Positions 9,717-20,798 of a stretch of 35,959 bases of DNA are shown one piece after another. The DNA is taken from the NCBI GenBank assembly GCA_016800925.1, contig JABCPU010000600.1:1-35959 (forward strand). The letters run 5' to 3'. The notes under the pieces were generated by a model. That model did not search any database. It was given only the letters and a program-made list of their open reading frames with translations, and was not told where the DNA came from. The DNA is from Suillus spraguei. Taxonomy: Eukaryota; Basidiomycota; Agaricomycetes; Boletales; Suillaceae. Position 1 is the stretch's first letter. Each line of letters starts with the position of its first letter. A program made the translations under genes and the position numbers.

Positions 9717-10843
9717 CTACAATCTCACCACGGACCACTTCATCAGGCAGGATCGCACCCCGCGAGTCGCAAATTCCACTAGCTCTGCCTCTACCTTTAC
9801 ACTGCCCTTCTCGAATACCTCTTCATCCCACAAAGATGACCAACTTTGGGGAGAGTGAGCGAACAACCAATTGTCGGGGCCTGCGACACTGGTATTTACC
9901 ATGCCCTTTTCAAGCGCTCCGACATGATAACCACAAATAACGGAACCTGGCTGTGCAGATAACAGACCCGCGAAAGCCCTGGCAACGTGCAGTTGTTTCT
10001 CCTCGTTGAAAAGGTGGAAGAATGAAATAGCGTTGATCGCGCTAATGCGACCATGAAGAGGGTTAAGGGATTTCAACGAGGACAAATCAATAGCTGGTGC
10101 CGGAGAAACGTCGCCTGACGGCGCAGCTATAGTGAGAAATTCTGGATCAAATACATCTCCAGGAATGTGACATCCAGGGTAAGAAGCTGGTGTCGTTTTG
10201 AAAAGTTCGTGGCTTAGTTGAAGAAACCCTGCACATACAGACCGTTAGGAAGAATGATCATTCACAGGGAAAATGTATTACCGTCGAGGACATCTGACGC
10301 AATGATGTTTTTGGCAGGAAACCCGTCCGCCGCAGCCTTTCTGGCGTCAGTACCGACTGCAATGGAGTCAAGGCTATTCGAGACAATAACACATCATGAT
10401 CTGACGTACAGCAACAACCAATGTCGAGTAACAAGGCATCGGGGCGCTCACGACCAAGCTTGATGATATGTTCATACACAGAAAGATCCGACAAATTTAA
10501 CCTGAGGAATGTTATATTTTTTTCTGTTGATATGTGTGCAGATTTATTGAAAACATACCCAAGGAAAACAAATGTACGAATACAAGGATATGGTGCGACC
10601 TGTCAGCTCAGTTAGACTTATTAATTACTAAGTCCATCGAGAACGACTTGCCTTGTATGCTTTTGCCTGCACCTCCAGGATGTGCTTCTTCAAGTCTTCG
10701 TCGTCGTCAATACCGGTTTGCGCCTTGAAGAACTCAGCTTGTTTGGAAGACAAGCTGTAAAGGCTTGTGTCTAGTGTTGGCGTCGATGTCGTTTGAAATG
10801 TGTCGCCCAAAAACACAGTAGAGTCAGCGTGTGTAGCCTCCAT
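9717..10843 (-). CDS. SAM-dependent methyltransferase, five exons, intact
   Basis: Exons on the minus strand are 10843-10652, 10599-10559, 10501-10410, 10356-10282 and 10228-9717, which join in frame to 303 residues ending at TAG 9719-9717. Introns are 52, 57, 53 and 53 nt. The first has a GC donor (AAG|GCAAGT), the others GT. The product is a class I methyltransferase of a fungal family often seen beside secondary-metabolite genes, though I infer no substrate. Visible landmarks: LYSLSSKQAEFFKAQTGI near residue 30, VAPYPCIR, SAM motif I as LLLDIGCCFGTDARK formed across intron 3, NIIASDV (motif II), PGDVFDP, GRISAINAISFFHLF (post-motif region), then HSPQSWSSLW and VWSVVRL-like end (KWSVVRL). 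An in-frame ATG 75 nt further upstream (10918) is possible, but the family start fits 10843 better. No stops, frameshifts or C-to-T decay are seen, unlike everything around it. It is convergent with the b5-like gene. Confidence 0.88.
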
Positions 10844-12021
10844 CTTGATGGAATATGATTTATGTTCCCGCTGCATTCTGCGTCCTTTTAACAGTTGAAC
10901 CCCACCAGTTCCTTCCAATCTAGGCTAACACAGTCCATACCCTCACGGCATTTACAATAAACTTGAAATAGCAGACTCAACATGTCCGGTTTCGAGTCAG
11001 CCTAGTGTTGCAACTGTTACCAAGCAGTGAGATATAATCCGTGTTTCCCCGCTACTCGTGTGCTTCCTTCCCTTACTCCCTCACCTTCAGTTTTTTTATT
11101 TGATCATCCTCGTTACGTCTCTCCATGAGATTATGGTACCCTACTATCAGTAGGATCAACTTTGGAGTCCGGATCAGAGTTTGTATCCCTGATTGGTATA
11201 GTCTCTGTTGAACCGCATTGACCTTACCAACTGAACACTAGCTCCACAGCACTCAGTAGTCAGAATCATCACCGTGAAAGCCCCCCTCTAGATAGATATA
11301 TTTAGCCTATTCAAGGGCCCTCGGGACTTACCACCGTTACGTAGAGTACACTATTGGCGGAGGGACAAGAACAACCGATGCTGGTGATTATTGATTATTG
11401 ACTATATAATGTAAGTCCTTCTCATTATTATACCAGTTCACTGAATGTGACAAGCAGCAACTGCGAAACTACTATCAAGCAATGGATCAAGACATCATCC
11501 GACTGTCACGGTGACAATCTGGGTCCACGAACTAGTCATCATAACGATATGAAATACGATTTGAATTGATAAGGAGCCACCATCAGTGAGCCGGTAAACA
11601 GAAGTACGACATTTTGAGCATTGCAACAATCAGTGTAGACCGCTTTCACATCATTGATGAGGAACGTTTGGAGGAAGCACGGTACTGGTACTAGCCCCAT
11701 TTGCCTCCAGGACTTTTTCACTTGGATGGGTCTAAGACATAACGCGTAAATGAGTTAATATTACATTTCTCAATAAATAGGACCTAGTCAAACTGTCATA
11801 CATTGACAGGGCTCGTCAGCTCTCATACGAATCTAGGTTATAACGGATCAGTGAATTATGTAAATTCAATTGACATATGAGACGTTTTCCGGAATAAAGT
11901 ATTGAATATTCTATCGAGTTGCACGCAAGTCTCGGACGCGTTCTGCAAAGTAATACCAACTCAGGTTTTACAGTGAACCCGCTGACAAACGCATAGCGTA
12001 CTCCTACAGAAAAATTCCTAC
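10844..12021. other. Intergenic; upstream of the methyltransferase
   Basis: No gene is recognised. The first few hundred bases must contain the methyltransferase promoter on the minus strand, but I see no convincing TATA element. The remainder has only short random frames. Confidence 0.4.
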
Positions 12022-12360
12022 TTATATATGCCAGCCAACGCTAAAACCATGCTGCCGACGCCCGGTAATATTGCGCCATCGATGCGCCATCGATCCCGAA
12101 GATTCCCGATAAGTGTGAGTTCGTACCTCGACCCCTGATAATCCAACACACCCCTCGAGCGAAGACACTTGAGGGAAAAATACACCCCCTGCAACCAAGA
12201 CCAAAATCCTCCCGCGCCCTGTGTTTTTTTTTAGCCCGCGCCGAATGTCTTCATCGTCCAATTCTTCCTCGGCATGACTGATCCAGGGCGCTAGACTCCG
12301 CCCACATCGTCCCCAAGGTTGCGAACTCGTGACCTCATGCGAAAGCATCGAATATCACGT
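12022..12360 (-). repeat. Possible tRNA-derived SINE-like repeat
   Basis: On the minus strand the sequence begins near 12345 with TTTCGCATGAGGTCACGAGTTCGCAACC, in which GGTCACGAGTTCGCAACC resembles a tRNA B-box/T-arm. A non-coding body follows, including an A-rich run (CTAAAAAAAAAC near 12230). The open 108-codon frame over it is probably incidental. No second copy exists in this window, so the assignment rests on the B-box-like motif alone. Confidence 0.35.
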
Positions 12361-12409
12361 GATTGTGACTAGCTGTGACTGTGTGGAAGTGCTGTAGGAG
12401 AGGTGACAG

Positions 12410-12765
12410 ATGATGCGCCAGAACACAACTGACTCACTGCAGGTGGGTCCAGGAGAGAGGGGAGGGATGCACCAGGAGAGGTTGCAGGGGAGAGACAATA
12501 GAGGACGGGCCAGAACATGACTGACTCGCTACAGGTGGGTACAGGAGAGAGAGGAGGGATGTGCTAGGGGAGGTTGCAGGAGAGGGATAACAGATGATGC
12601 ACAAGAACATGGCTGACTTGCTGCAGGTGGGCCCAGGAGAGGAGGGATGCATCAGAGTATGATTGACTAGCTGCAGGTAGGTCTAGGAGAGAAGGGAGGA
12701 ATATGCCAGAATGTGATTGACTTGCTGCGGGTGGGTCCTAACAGGAGAAAGAGGGGGGAGTGTGA
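12410..12765 (+). repeat. Degenerate G-rich minisatellite
   Basis: Units start at AGAACATGACTGACTCGCTG and continue with CAGGTGGGTCCAGGAGAGAG, a GGGATG core and GGTTGCAGGAGAG. Two full units are about 91 bp (from about 12420 and 12511), then shorter units of 50-55 bp follow. The plus strand is strongly purine-rich. No gene is involved. Confidence 0.85.
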
Positions 12766-13800
12766 CCAACTTATGATATTGCAGACTTGTTTTCTGATGT
12801 GTTACAATAGTCTGAGGCATATTTTTGAAGGATAGAGTCTTTAGAAAGTCAATTCAGATGTCAGTCTAAGTATTGGATTCAAAAGATTCAGAGACAAAAT
12901 AAATCATTCAACTTGCATCATTACAACAACAAGGGAATTGTCAATGGTAATATAAATTGATTCAGACATGAAACACTCACAAAGATGCAGAATCAGAGTG
13001 GTTGGTCTCAAGAATGACAATTTAAACATTACAGTTGATGCCTGAAATAATCAAATAATCATCATTGTCGACAACTTAAATATGACTTACTAGCAACTAA
13101 TAGCAGTCTAAACCTTGATGGTGATATGAATTAAGTTAGGGAGGAACTAATTGATTCAGATTCAATGATGCATTGGGATGATAATGTTAATACAGTCAAT
13201 GACAATTCATTGTGATGGTTCAGAACCAAATTAGAAGACTTTGACTTCATAATGAAAATGTCGGATTTGACTTGTTTGACATTGTTATGATCTGACCATA
13301 AATGGGACCACTCATGCAAACTTTGAAGGTCTTACTATGCATTGGAATCTTCAATCTGACATTTAATTTTGTTGTATGGTAATATCAGTGTGAATCAGTC
13401 CAGGCTGTCCTCAGTAATTGGTGAGGATAAAGTGATTTATTGACAGAGTCAAAATCAACACAAATTGTTAAATGATCTGAGTGGCCAGTATTAAAGTGAA
13501 AAGATAGTACAAAAACTAAAGAGGTAGAAGAAGAAACAAAACCATGAAGATGAGTGCAACATTGAACACAAAATGTCACCACAATTCACTTCTCTGACTT
13601 CTCAGATCTGCCATGAGCAGCACATTGTTTAACTGCTGGTGGAGGGGCCAATGGAATGATTGAGGCTACATCTTCATCTATTGACAGTTCATCAGTTTGA
13701 GCAGGCTAGATGCTAGTAGTTTGATGTGGTTGAGCAGTAGGAAATCTGTGACCATTCAATGCAGATGGCTCAGTATCATTTTCCAATGACAGCTGGCCAA
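12766..13800. other. AT-rich region, no gene recognised
   Basis: The base composition drops to clearly AT-rich from about 12770 to 13620, with many short TTGA/TCAATG-type motifs. On the minus strand 13830-13560 reads as interrupted protein-like sequence (APPPAVKQCAAHGRS, ENDTEPSALNG) with stops, possibly a decayed transposon gene, but I could not name it. Confidence 0.35.
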
Positions 13801-14302
13801 TATCAACTTGAAGTTGAGCTGTGGTGGAGGTGGTCCCTTGCTGTTACAAGAACACCTTCTTGCGCCCCTACTATCATTTTTCCTCCTATGCATCACCATC
13901 TATTCTCATCCTGACGAGGCCTCCATCCTCGTCCTCCGCTACCTCGTCTGGCTTGCCATCATCACTCCCTACCTCACCTATGCTTGCCTCCTCCATTGTC
14001 ACTAAAATGTGCACTCTTCTGGTACTCTTTGCACTCCTCACGCCTCTCATGCCTCAAACGCCTCTGTTGCATTCGACGCCTTCCTCTGCGCTTCAACATG
14101 TGCTACCCCCTGGTTCACACAAACAACCCTTTGGCTCAAGGACTACGTCTGGTGTTGTATTTCCTTTTATCTTTTCCTTTGCATTTACCTATGACTCGTG
14201 CATTGCCTCATTGGCTCGTACCTTTTGTACCTTCGGCTCCACACCTATGACTCCCTTTCACACATGCATGCATTTATTGGTTCATATGCCTCTGACTCAT
14301 CT
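13801..14302. other. Pyrimidine-rich stretch before the gypsy element
   Basis: A 161-codon plus-strand frame (13821-14306) is low complexity (Ser/Pro/Leu/Thr-rich) and looks like a reflection of the composition. The minus strand here gives acidic fragments (GSDDGKPDEVAEDEDGG) broken by stops. I support no gene. Confidence 0.35.
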
Positions 14303-14334
14303 ATGAGCATGTGTCTTCCTATTGGCTATCTGAC

Positions 14335-14846
14335 TTCATACCTAATCCAGCAATACTTATGTATTCATGCTCCGCTTCAATCTTATGTATAAATATGCGC
14401 AGATAGCCTTTGTACTTCTTTAACTTGAATCTACTTGATCTTCGACCTGAACTTCCTTTCAATAAGCTTTGATAAGCTTATTGTCTATACTTCGACTTCT
14501 TAGAAGCTCATCACTTCTAAGTCTATTCGTCATTGTAGAACCTGTCGCTGAGAGGTGGTAGGCGACCAATATGCATGGGCCACCGCTCTTTATAGAGTGC
14601 CCGTCACAGACACCACTCAAGTTCCTTAGCGCCTGGCTAGGTCGCTAACAAAAGATTCAAGTTACCTTTTTACTTGCTACACTGCCCAGCTAGCTGAGAT
14701 AGGACACTTGACCCTGAATTCTGAACCCTGACAAGAGGATGCTGAATTAAGCCCCTTGAGGAATGCATGCACCAACATCACCTTCCTATCCCCACCGCTG
14801 AAGCAAGACAGCTCAGGACCACGCACTCCGAACCCAGAACAATATC
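14335..14846 (+). other. Probable 5' LTR remainder and leader of the gypsy element
   Basis: This continues from the 32-bp repeat and leads to the gag start. It contains a TATA-like TATAAATA (about 14390-14397) and short inverted motifs (AAGCTTTGATAAGCTT, AGAAGCTCATCACTTCTA). With the 3' LTR truncated, the LTR end and primer-binding site cannot be placed by comparison. Confidence 0.45.
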
Positions 14847-15710
14847 ATGTCTGGCTCTGCAGCAACGACAAATCCCGTCGCTAAAGTGATCAGACCCGAA
14901 CTTAAGGCAGGAATGCCCTCTAAGTTTGACGGTGACCCAACTGACGCTATGCATTGGCTTTACACTGTGATGACCTACCTCGCTGTGAACAAAGCGCTCT
15001 ATCCCTCCGACGAATATTGGGTCTGCATCGCCCTCTCTTATATGACAGAAGGCACTGCTCATACCTGGGCACTCAACGCCTATGCCAAGGCCTATGAAAC
15101 CAACCCTCCCAAATTCAGTAAATGGGAAGACTTCCAGAAGGACTTCAAGAGCGCCTTCAACCCCCACAATGAGAAGGTTGATGCTATGGCAAAGATTGCC
15201 AAGGTCAAACACACCAGCACTCTCATGGACTACATTGCAGAGTTCAAGACTCTGACAATGTGCGCAAGCATCAAGGAAAGCTCGGTCCTCATGCACTTCT
15301 TTGAAGCTGGACTCAAGGAACCCCTCCACCGCACCATCTGTCAGATGGAAACCATCCCCACTACCATCAACAAATACTACTCTGCTGCCATCAAGTTGAA
15401 TGCCAGCTACAAATGTGGAATGACCATGTGCAATGTAGTTGCCAAGAACCATTCCCACTACAAGCCCTCTACTCAGAGGCCGAACCATGCCAGACACGAC
15501 CCTGGCGCCATGGATGTCAACCTAACACGCCAAGAGCGTGAGAAATACATGAAGGATGGCCTCTGCTTCAAATGCGGAAAGTGTGGCCACTGCACTGGTG
15601 ATACTACCTTCCACCTGAAGGTCTGATGCAGAGATGATGACAAGAAAGGAAAGAACTCGGTGTGATGAGCAAACTCACGCTGAGCTTGAAACAGCACATT
15701 TTCGTATAGG
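14847..15710 (+). pseudogene. Gypsy Gag, interrupted
   Basis: The frame 14847-15626 (259 codons) begins MSGSAATTNPVAK and contains a Gag-type capsid region (GMPSKFDGDPTDAMHWLYTV, FSKWEDFQKDFKSAFNPHN, MDYIAEFKTL) followed by NLTRQEREKYMKDGLCFKCG and a zinc knuckle. The knuckle keeps the CFKCG and GH spacing, but the last Cys is replaced by Thr, so metal binding is doubtful. The frame then meets TGA (15624-15626) and several more stops before the LTR insertion at 15711. Gag would package element RNA. The long reverse-strand frame over the same region is an antisense shadow. Confidence 0.85.
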
Positions 15711-17553
15711 TGTCACATGGCTATCATTATCCTTACCTTTCGGCTTCACCATCCCTTGCTGTGACATTTTACCATGTGTTACCCCTATCTAATGGTATCA
15801 TTCCGCACTCCGGTGTAACAAACATATTGGCGCTGGGCTTAAAACCCTATCTTTTGACACTCGTCTCACATCTATAGGAGTTACCACTTGTCCATGGCCA
15901 TCTTACCCCTTTAGCATTACTGGCGGCATCCCACACTTACCACACACCATACCAACTGCCACACCACGTTCCACATACCGATGTCCTTCCATGTCCTTGC
16001 TGCGTCCACATAGCTCCATTTGGTGCATCGTTTGTTTTATGTTCGTTATCACTGATTCCACGGCAAGTCTTATTACATGTTGCCTCGTGCCGCAGCGCCT
16101 TGCGCTATGTTTACATATGGCGGTTACTACACTCGAGTGCTACTGATCTTGCTTAGAGTATTCTGGATACATACAATTTAGGATATAAGCACCGCGTACC
16201 CCGCACGATACAGTACCTGATTTTACCCCATTGCATGTACTATAGGTCAGGATTATTGTCTAGCTCTGGATCTACACAGTAGTAGACTTAGTCTTTAAAG
16301 TTCCTTATCGCTCGTTAATCAATCATGCTCATTCTCTGTTACTGCTGGACTTTTGATTGTTATTTAGACTGAACTTCTCATGCACCACTGCTTTACCGCT
16401 GAAAGTACTGTGGTCTTCTTTACTGTTTCTTTGCACCGCTCGCAACCTTACTGCTACCACTGATATCACTGCTCGTCATCGCTCACTCGACGCAACTGTT
16501 ACAGACTATATCTCAACCATGGTAGCACCGCTACATATGATGCTAGTTCTGGTGGCATCATTGCTGACCGCAGCAACTTACTGCTGACTACGACGCTTCA
16601 TTTGCACATAAGTTTGACTTGAACTTGACCATACTAATAGGCATCCCCCTTTAGGGTTGAATGCTCTTGTCTTCACAAGTGAAGCAGACTAGACAGAGCG
16701 CAAGACTCACATACTGACTAAGGAGGTAGTTTATCTACAGCCCAGGTTAGGTTGTATCTTTACACCGGAAGCCTCATTGCAGCTTAGCTGCTGTACTGCG
16801 GCAACTTTCCCACGAAGCGGTGATCTTCGGCAATCTCCCCAAACCCATTTGGTATCCTCAAGCAAGATTTACCGTCCGTCCTATGTCCATCCAGTCTCGC
16901 TGGTACGTGATGTTTTGTAAACTGAAGTGCAGTCTTATTACATGTCTGCTGTGTGTTTATCCTATCCCTTCCATCTCCGTAGCTATTCCTTTCATATAAA
17001 ATTCCTAGGTACCTGTACTCATTTCTTACTTCCCTCCTATAGTACACACGGTACTTAGGAATAGTCACCACTACTGTCTCTAATGGAATAAAGTCTTTCA
17101 CCGAAGTTACTGTCTCTTAAGAATTGCTTTACTGCTGCATGCACCACCGCTCATTACCGCTTTCCTGCACTTCACTGCTTGTGCTACGCTTCACTGCTTG
17201 CGCTATGCTTCACCGCTTGCGCTACGCCCAGTTTCCCACACCTTACCGCAGTTTTACTGCACGCACTACCGCAGTTTCACCACTTTTGCTACCGCTTGTC
17301 TACTGCTTTCCTGCACTTACCGCTAGTATTACCGCTAGTTTCCCATGGACCAGAGGTCACCGCTAGCATCTCGCTACCTCTGACGGCAGTCACACACCAC
17401 TGATTGGGCATTTTCAAACTATATTGACTTAGCATTCCCTTTAGGGTCAAATGCTCTTGCTTTGCAAGTGAAGCAGACTAGATGGAGTGCAAGACGCGCA
17501 TACTAGTTTAGGCCATGGTTTACCTACAGCCCAGGCTAGATTGTATCTTTACA
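15711..17553 (+). repeat. Diverged LTR-B-like solo LTR (B0) containing a second LTR
   Basis: The sequence begins TGTCACATGG and ends GATTGTATCTTTACA, the latter matching the LTR-B end, with the preceding ~150 bp (AAGTGAAGCAGACTAG, CTACAGCCCAGGCTAG) also matching. Removing the nested LTR-B1 with its duplication leaves about 888 bp, close to the ~950 bp of LTR-B. The Gag/pol reading resumes immediately after 17553. No clean target duplication is visible (TAGG before, TCAG after), so this one is old or its left edge is misplaced. Confidence 0.55.
15814..16764 (+). repeat. Solo LTR of family B, copy B1 (951 bp)
   Basis: It starts TGTAACAAACATATTGG and ends GGTTGTATCTTTACA, with TG...CA ends, flanked by CCGG on both sides (15810-15813 and 16765-16768). 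It is the same family as the inverted copies at 24333-25281 and 30189-31601. No internal retrotransposon coding is present, so it is a solo LTR left by recombination. Its own body lies inside the older B0 LTR. Confidence 0.85.
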
Positions 17554-18257
17554 TCAGTAAGGGATGAAGTCCCTGATGAAGAAGACTCCGAGGAAGACAC
17601 TTCCGACATGGAAGTTGAAAGGGTCGGGGCTAGAAAGCTTGCCCTAAAGAAGACCAAGATGCCTAAGGGCGTGCAGACTCCATGGAAGACTAAAAAGACT
17701 CCTGCTGAGTCGTCAGAAGAAGGCAAAGCGGAGGACTTTTAGATAGGAGTACTGTAGCAATGTCAGTCACTCCCAAGTGCGCTCTGTATACTAAATGTGT
17801 TGGCAAATTGAACAAGTTTCAAGTTCCTGTCACACTTTTTAGTGCCAAAAGTGCGAAAACCATTGCATCAACCACCATTATCGACTCTGGCGCCAGAGGA
17901 TCATTCATCAACTCCTCTTTTGTGCAGAATCACAAGATTGGCACGCATTGACTCAGACACCCCTTCCACATCACCACTGTGGACGGGAGCCACTCGAAGG
18001 CCAGGAAAGTCTCCTGCAACTGTACCCTGTTTATCTGCCTTGATAAACGGGTCATGTATGGAAAGTTCAATGTCACCCAACTTTCCAAACACAATGACAT
18101 CCTACTTGGAAAGCCTTGGCTTTCCATGATGAACCCCGACATTGACTGGGCGCACAATACCATCGCCTTATGCGTGACCATGCGTTCACGAACCATTGAG
18201 CGCATACTCAACTGAAAGCACGCATCTCATGGCACACCCACCTATGTATTCCAAGGC
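17554..18257 (+). pseudogene. Gypsy Gag end and aspartic protease, degenerate
   Basis: After the inserted LTR the frame continues with an acidic linker (VPDEEDSEEDTSD) to a stop at about 17740. It then passes into the retropepsin region, where the active-site motif reads IIDSGARGSFI (about 17878-17910), the expected D-S/T-G triad. Further on, DILLGKPWL (about 18099-18120) corresponds to the conserved ILG block of the protease. Stops interrupt at about 17951 and 18213. The enzyme would have cut the Gag-Pol polyprotein. Confidence 0.75.
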
Positions 18258-19051
18258 ATGACCTCAATTGAGGAAGAAGAAGATGGTGAGATGTTTGCCC
18301 CCATCAGAACATTGGATTCAACCTCCAGCCACATTGTCGAACAGATAAGCACCAAGAAGAAGAAGAAGAAGAAGAAGAAGAAGAGAAGAAATGGACCCCT
18401 GGGTTTGAGACCCATCAAAGATGATGAAGATGACCTCCCCGACTTCAACAAGTACAAGGATGTCTGGGTTGGCAACACTCAGATGTGTCAGAAGGTGGAT
18501 GACATTGCCACCTACCCCCTGACCAATGATGAAGTGCTCATCGAGTACTCCCCCGACGTGACCTCCGTGAACATCATCGAAAACCTTGACCTCAATACCC
18601 CACTCACTCAAGATGGGACCTCAAAGAACGAAATGAATCGCATGAGCAAACCTCTGTGAAACATGTGGATCCTGGAAACATCCAAGGATCTCGTCAAGAT
18701 GAGCAACAAAGCTCAAGAATTCGCTGTCGAGATGAACCAAGAGAAGATGAAGAAAATGTTTGAGGAACTTGTCCCCTCATACCTTTACGACTTTGCCGAC
18801 ATCTTTGCAAAAGATGGGCTTAATCAACTGCCCCCATCTCGACCTGGAGTTGACCATCAGATTGAAACGAAGCCCGGTTTCATTCTGAAGAGCTCCAGGG
18901 CATACCCCCTCTCCCTGAATGAAACAGAGGCTGTCAAAGCCTTCCTCGATGAACACATGAAGAAGGACTTCATACAACCCTTGAAGTCCCCTCAGGCCTC
19001 TGGTTTCTTCTTTGTCAGAAAGAAAGATGGGTCACTTCGACCCTGTCAAGA
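18258..19051 (+). pseudogene. Gypsy Pol linker and N-terminal reverse transcriptase
   Basis: A linker with a lysine tract encoded by an AAG microsatellite leads into the start of the reverse transcriptase: LVPSYLYDFADIFAKDGLNQ, RPGVDHQIETKPG, SRAYPLSLNETEAVKAFLDE, then FFVRKKDGSLRPCQD, where the frame is cut by the inserted LTR-A at 19052. A stop at about 18657 separates the linker from the rest. Confidence 0.85.
18354..18385 (+). repeat. (AAG)n microsatellite inside gypsy pol
   Basis: About ten AAG triplets encode a poly-lysine tract in the Pol linker. Being a triplet repeat, it does not disturb the frame. The reverse strand accordingly shows a Leu-rich shadow frame. Confidence 0.9.
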
Positions 19052-19820
19052 TGTTAAGACCATACTCAAAGGGTGAAAAATCCGAAGGGCTTTGGCCTCA
19101 GTTCATGCACTGTACCCCTTTCCCGAGTAATGCCCCTTATTTCAGGGAGTAGGTATTTATCCGAAGATCCAGAAGGAGTTGCATGACGGATCCAGACATC
19201 CATAGGTATCAGATATGATACGTCTGAAGGTTATCCAGAGCGTAGGAATAGAACGAGGATTAAGGCTAGCTTCAGAACGAGTTCCTAACTAGAAACTAAC
19301 AGAGGTGGACTATCCAAAGATAGAGTTGGAGATATAGACTAAAGGAATCAATCCCAAGTCTCGGAAGATGACTTAGAGCAGAAAGTGACTTAAGTCCAGA
19401 GGAAGCAGAATGAGCAGAATCTAAGATGATATTTGAACTAAGGTTCTACGGAGATCTACAAGAGGTTTATATACTGTAAGTATCTAATATGGATAATCAA
19501 CAAGTCCGGGACCAAGGCTATGTATGAAGTGTAATGGAAGTCTATTAGTTAATGTGCAGCAGATCAGTAAGCATAAATCGGAAATGAAACACAGGTAATG
19601 GATCAGTGACACAGGACAGAAGTATACACAGCCAGAATACCGGAAACAGGAGGAAGGACGAAAGGAGATAGATGCAGATATACACAAGGGAGTTGGAGTG
19701 CAAGAAGTGGGCATATTCGGATGGGTGATCTGGACAGAATCTGTGGACCGGACAGAAATAGAATCGATCTGATCTGATCGGATATGGTCGGATCTGGGAT
19801 CAGAAGTATGGTATATGACA
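19052..19820 (+). repeat. Solo LTR of family A, copy A1 (769 bp)
   Basis: It begins TGTTAAGACCATACTCAAAG and ends AGAAGTATGGTATATGACA (TG...CA). It is flanked by a perfect 5-bp duplication CAAGA (19047-19051 and 19821-19825). It splits the reverse transcriptase between residues encoding RPCQD and YRYIKKW. A TATA-like TTTATATACTG is near 19467. A second copy of identical length is at 34403-35171. Confidence 0.95.
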
Positions 19821-20798
19821 CAAGACTACCGGTACATCAAAAAATGGACTGTGAAGAACGCCTACCCACTTCCCCTCATTCCGCCTCTCATTACCAAACT
19901 TCGAGGCACAAAATACTTCACGAAGATGGATGTCCAATCAGGATACAACAATATCCTGATTCACCCTGACGACCGCTGGAAAGCAGCATTCTCGACTTCC
20001 TTTGGACTATTCGAGCCGAAGGTCATGTTCTTTGGACTGTGCAACTCACCCACCACTTTCCAAGCCTATATGAATCAAACCTTCGCAGAAGAAATCAATG
20101 AAGGATGGATGATTATCTACATGGATGACATCCTGATCTTCTCCGACACCCAGGAGGAGCAGAAAGAATGGACTCATAGAGTCCTCGACAAAATCAGGAA
20201 AGAGTCGCTCTTCCTAAAACCCGAAAAGTGGACCTTCAACGCACAAGAAGTTGAATACCTCGGCATGATCATCCGCCCTGGACAAGTCGTGATGGACCCC
20301 TTGAAGCTGAAAGGAATCAGCGATTGGAAATCCCCTACCTCTGTGAAAGAAGTCCAATCATTCCTTGGCTTCTGCAACTTCTACCAGCACTTCATCTCCC
20401 ACTATTCTGACATCACACGCCTACTCATTGACTTGACAAAGAAAAACATTATCTTCAATTGGATCGACATCCATGAAGACACCTTCAAAGCGCTCAAAAT
20501 GCGCTTCCTCTCCGAACCAGTCCTAAAGAATCCCGACCCAGTCAAGCAATTTGTGCTTGCAACCAATGCTTCTCTAGCAGCAACTGGCGCAGTCCTGCTT
20601 CAGACAGATGACAATGGGGCATACCACCCCTGTGGATACCTCTCTCAGAGCCTGAACTCGGCCGAGAGAAACTACCAGATCTATGATTGTGAACTCCTTG
20701 CGGTCATTCATGTGCTCCAGGCCTGGAGGCACTTCCTGGAAGGAAACCCACACCCTGTGGTCATATTCACTGACCACAAGAACCTGCTCTATCTCTGA
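19821..20798 (+). pseudogene. Gypsy reverse transcriptase core and RNase H, degenerate
   Basis: The reverse transcriptase resumes directly after the LTR-A duplication: YRYIKKWTVKNAYPLP, FTKMDVQSGYNNI, the catalytic YMDD (20118-20129), EYLGMII, and SPTSVKEVQSFLGFCNFY. The tether and RNase H follow (KQFVLATNASLAATGAVL, then HPVVIFTDHKNL). The usual first RNase H Asp (DAS) reads NAS, a G-to-A change. The frame ends at TGA 20796-20798, where families normally continue into the rest of RNase H. The core would have copied element RNA into DNA; here the gene is broken by the LTR and by the stop. Confidence 0.9.

Noticed and set aside
12022..12348. 108-codon minus-strand gene
   Set aside because: The frame overlaps a tRNA-like B-box and an A-run; no recognisable protein features, so a repeat is more likely.
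13821..14306. 161-codon Ser/Pro/Leu-rich plus-strand frame
   Set aside because: Low-complexity pyrimidine-rich DNA lacks stops in this frame by composition; no domain or start context.
14778..15497. 239-codon minus-strand open frame
   Set aside because: It lies antisense to the recognisable Gag frame and its translation resembles no family; a shadow of Gag codon bias.
18318..18611. Minus-strand frame with a poly-Leu stretch
   Set aside because: Antisense shadow of the AAG microsatellite in gypsy pol.
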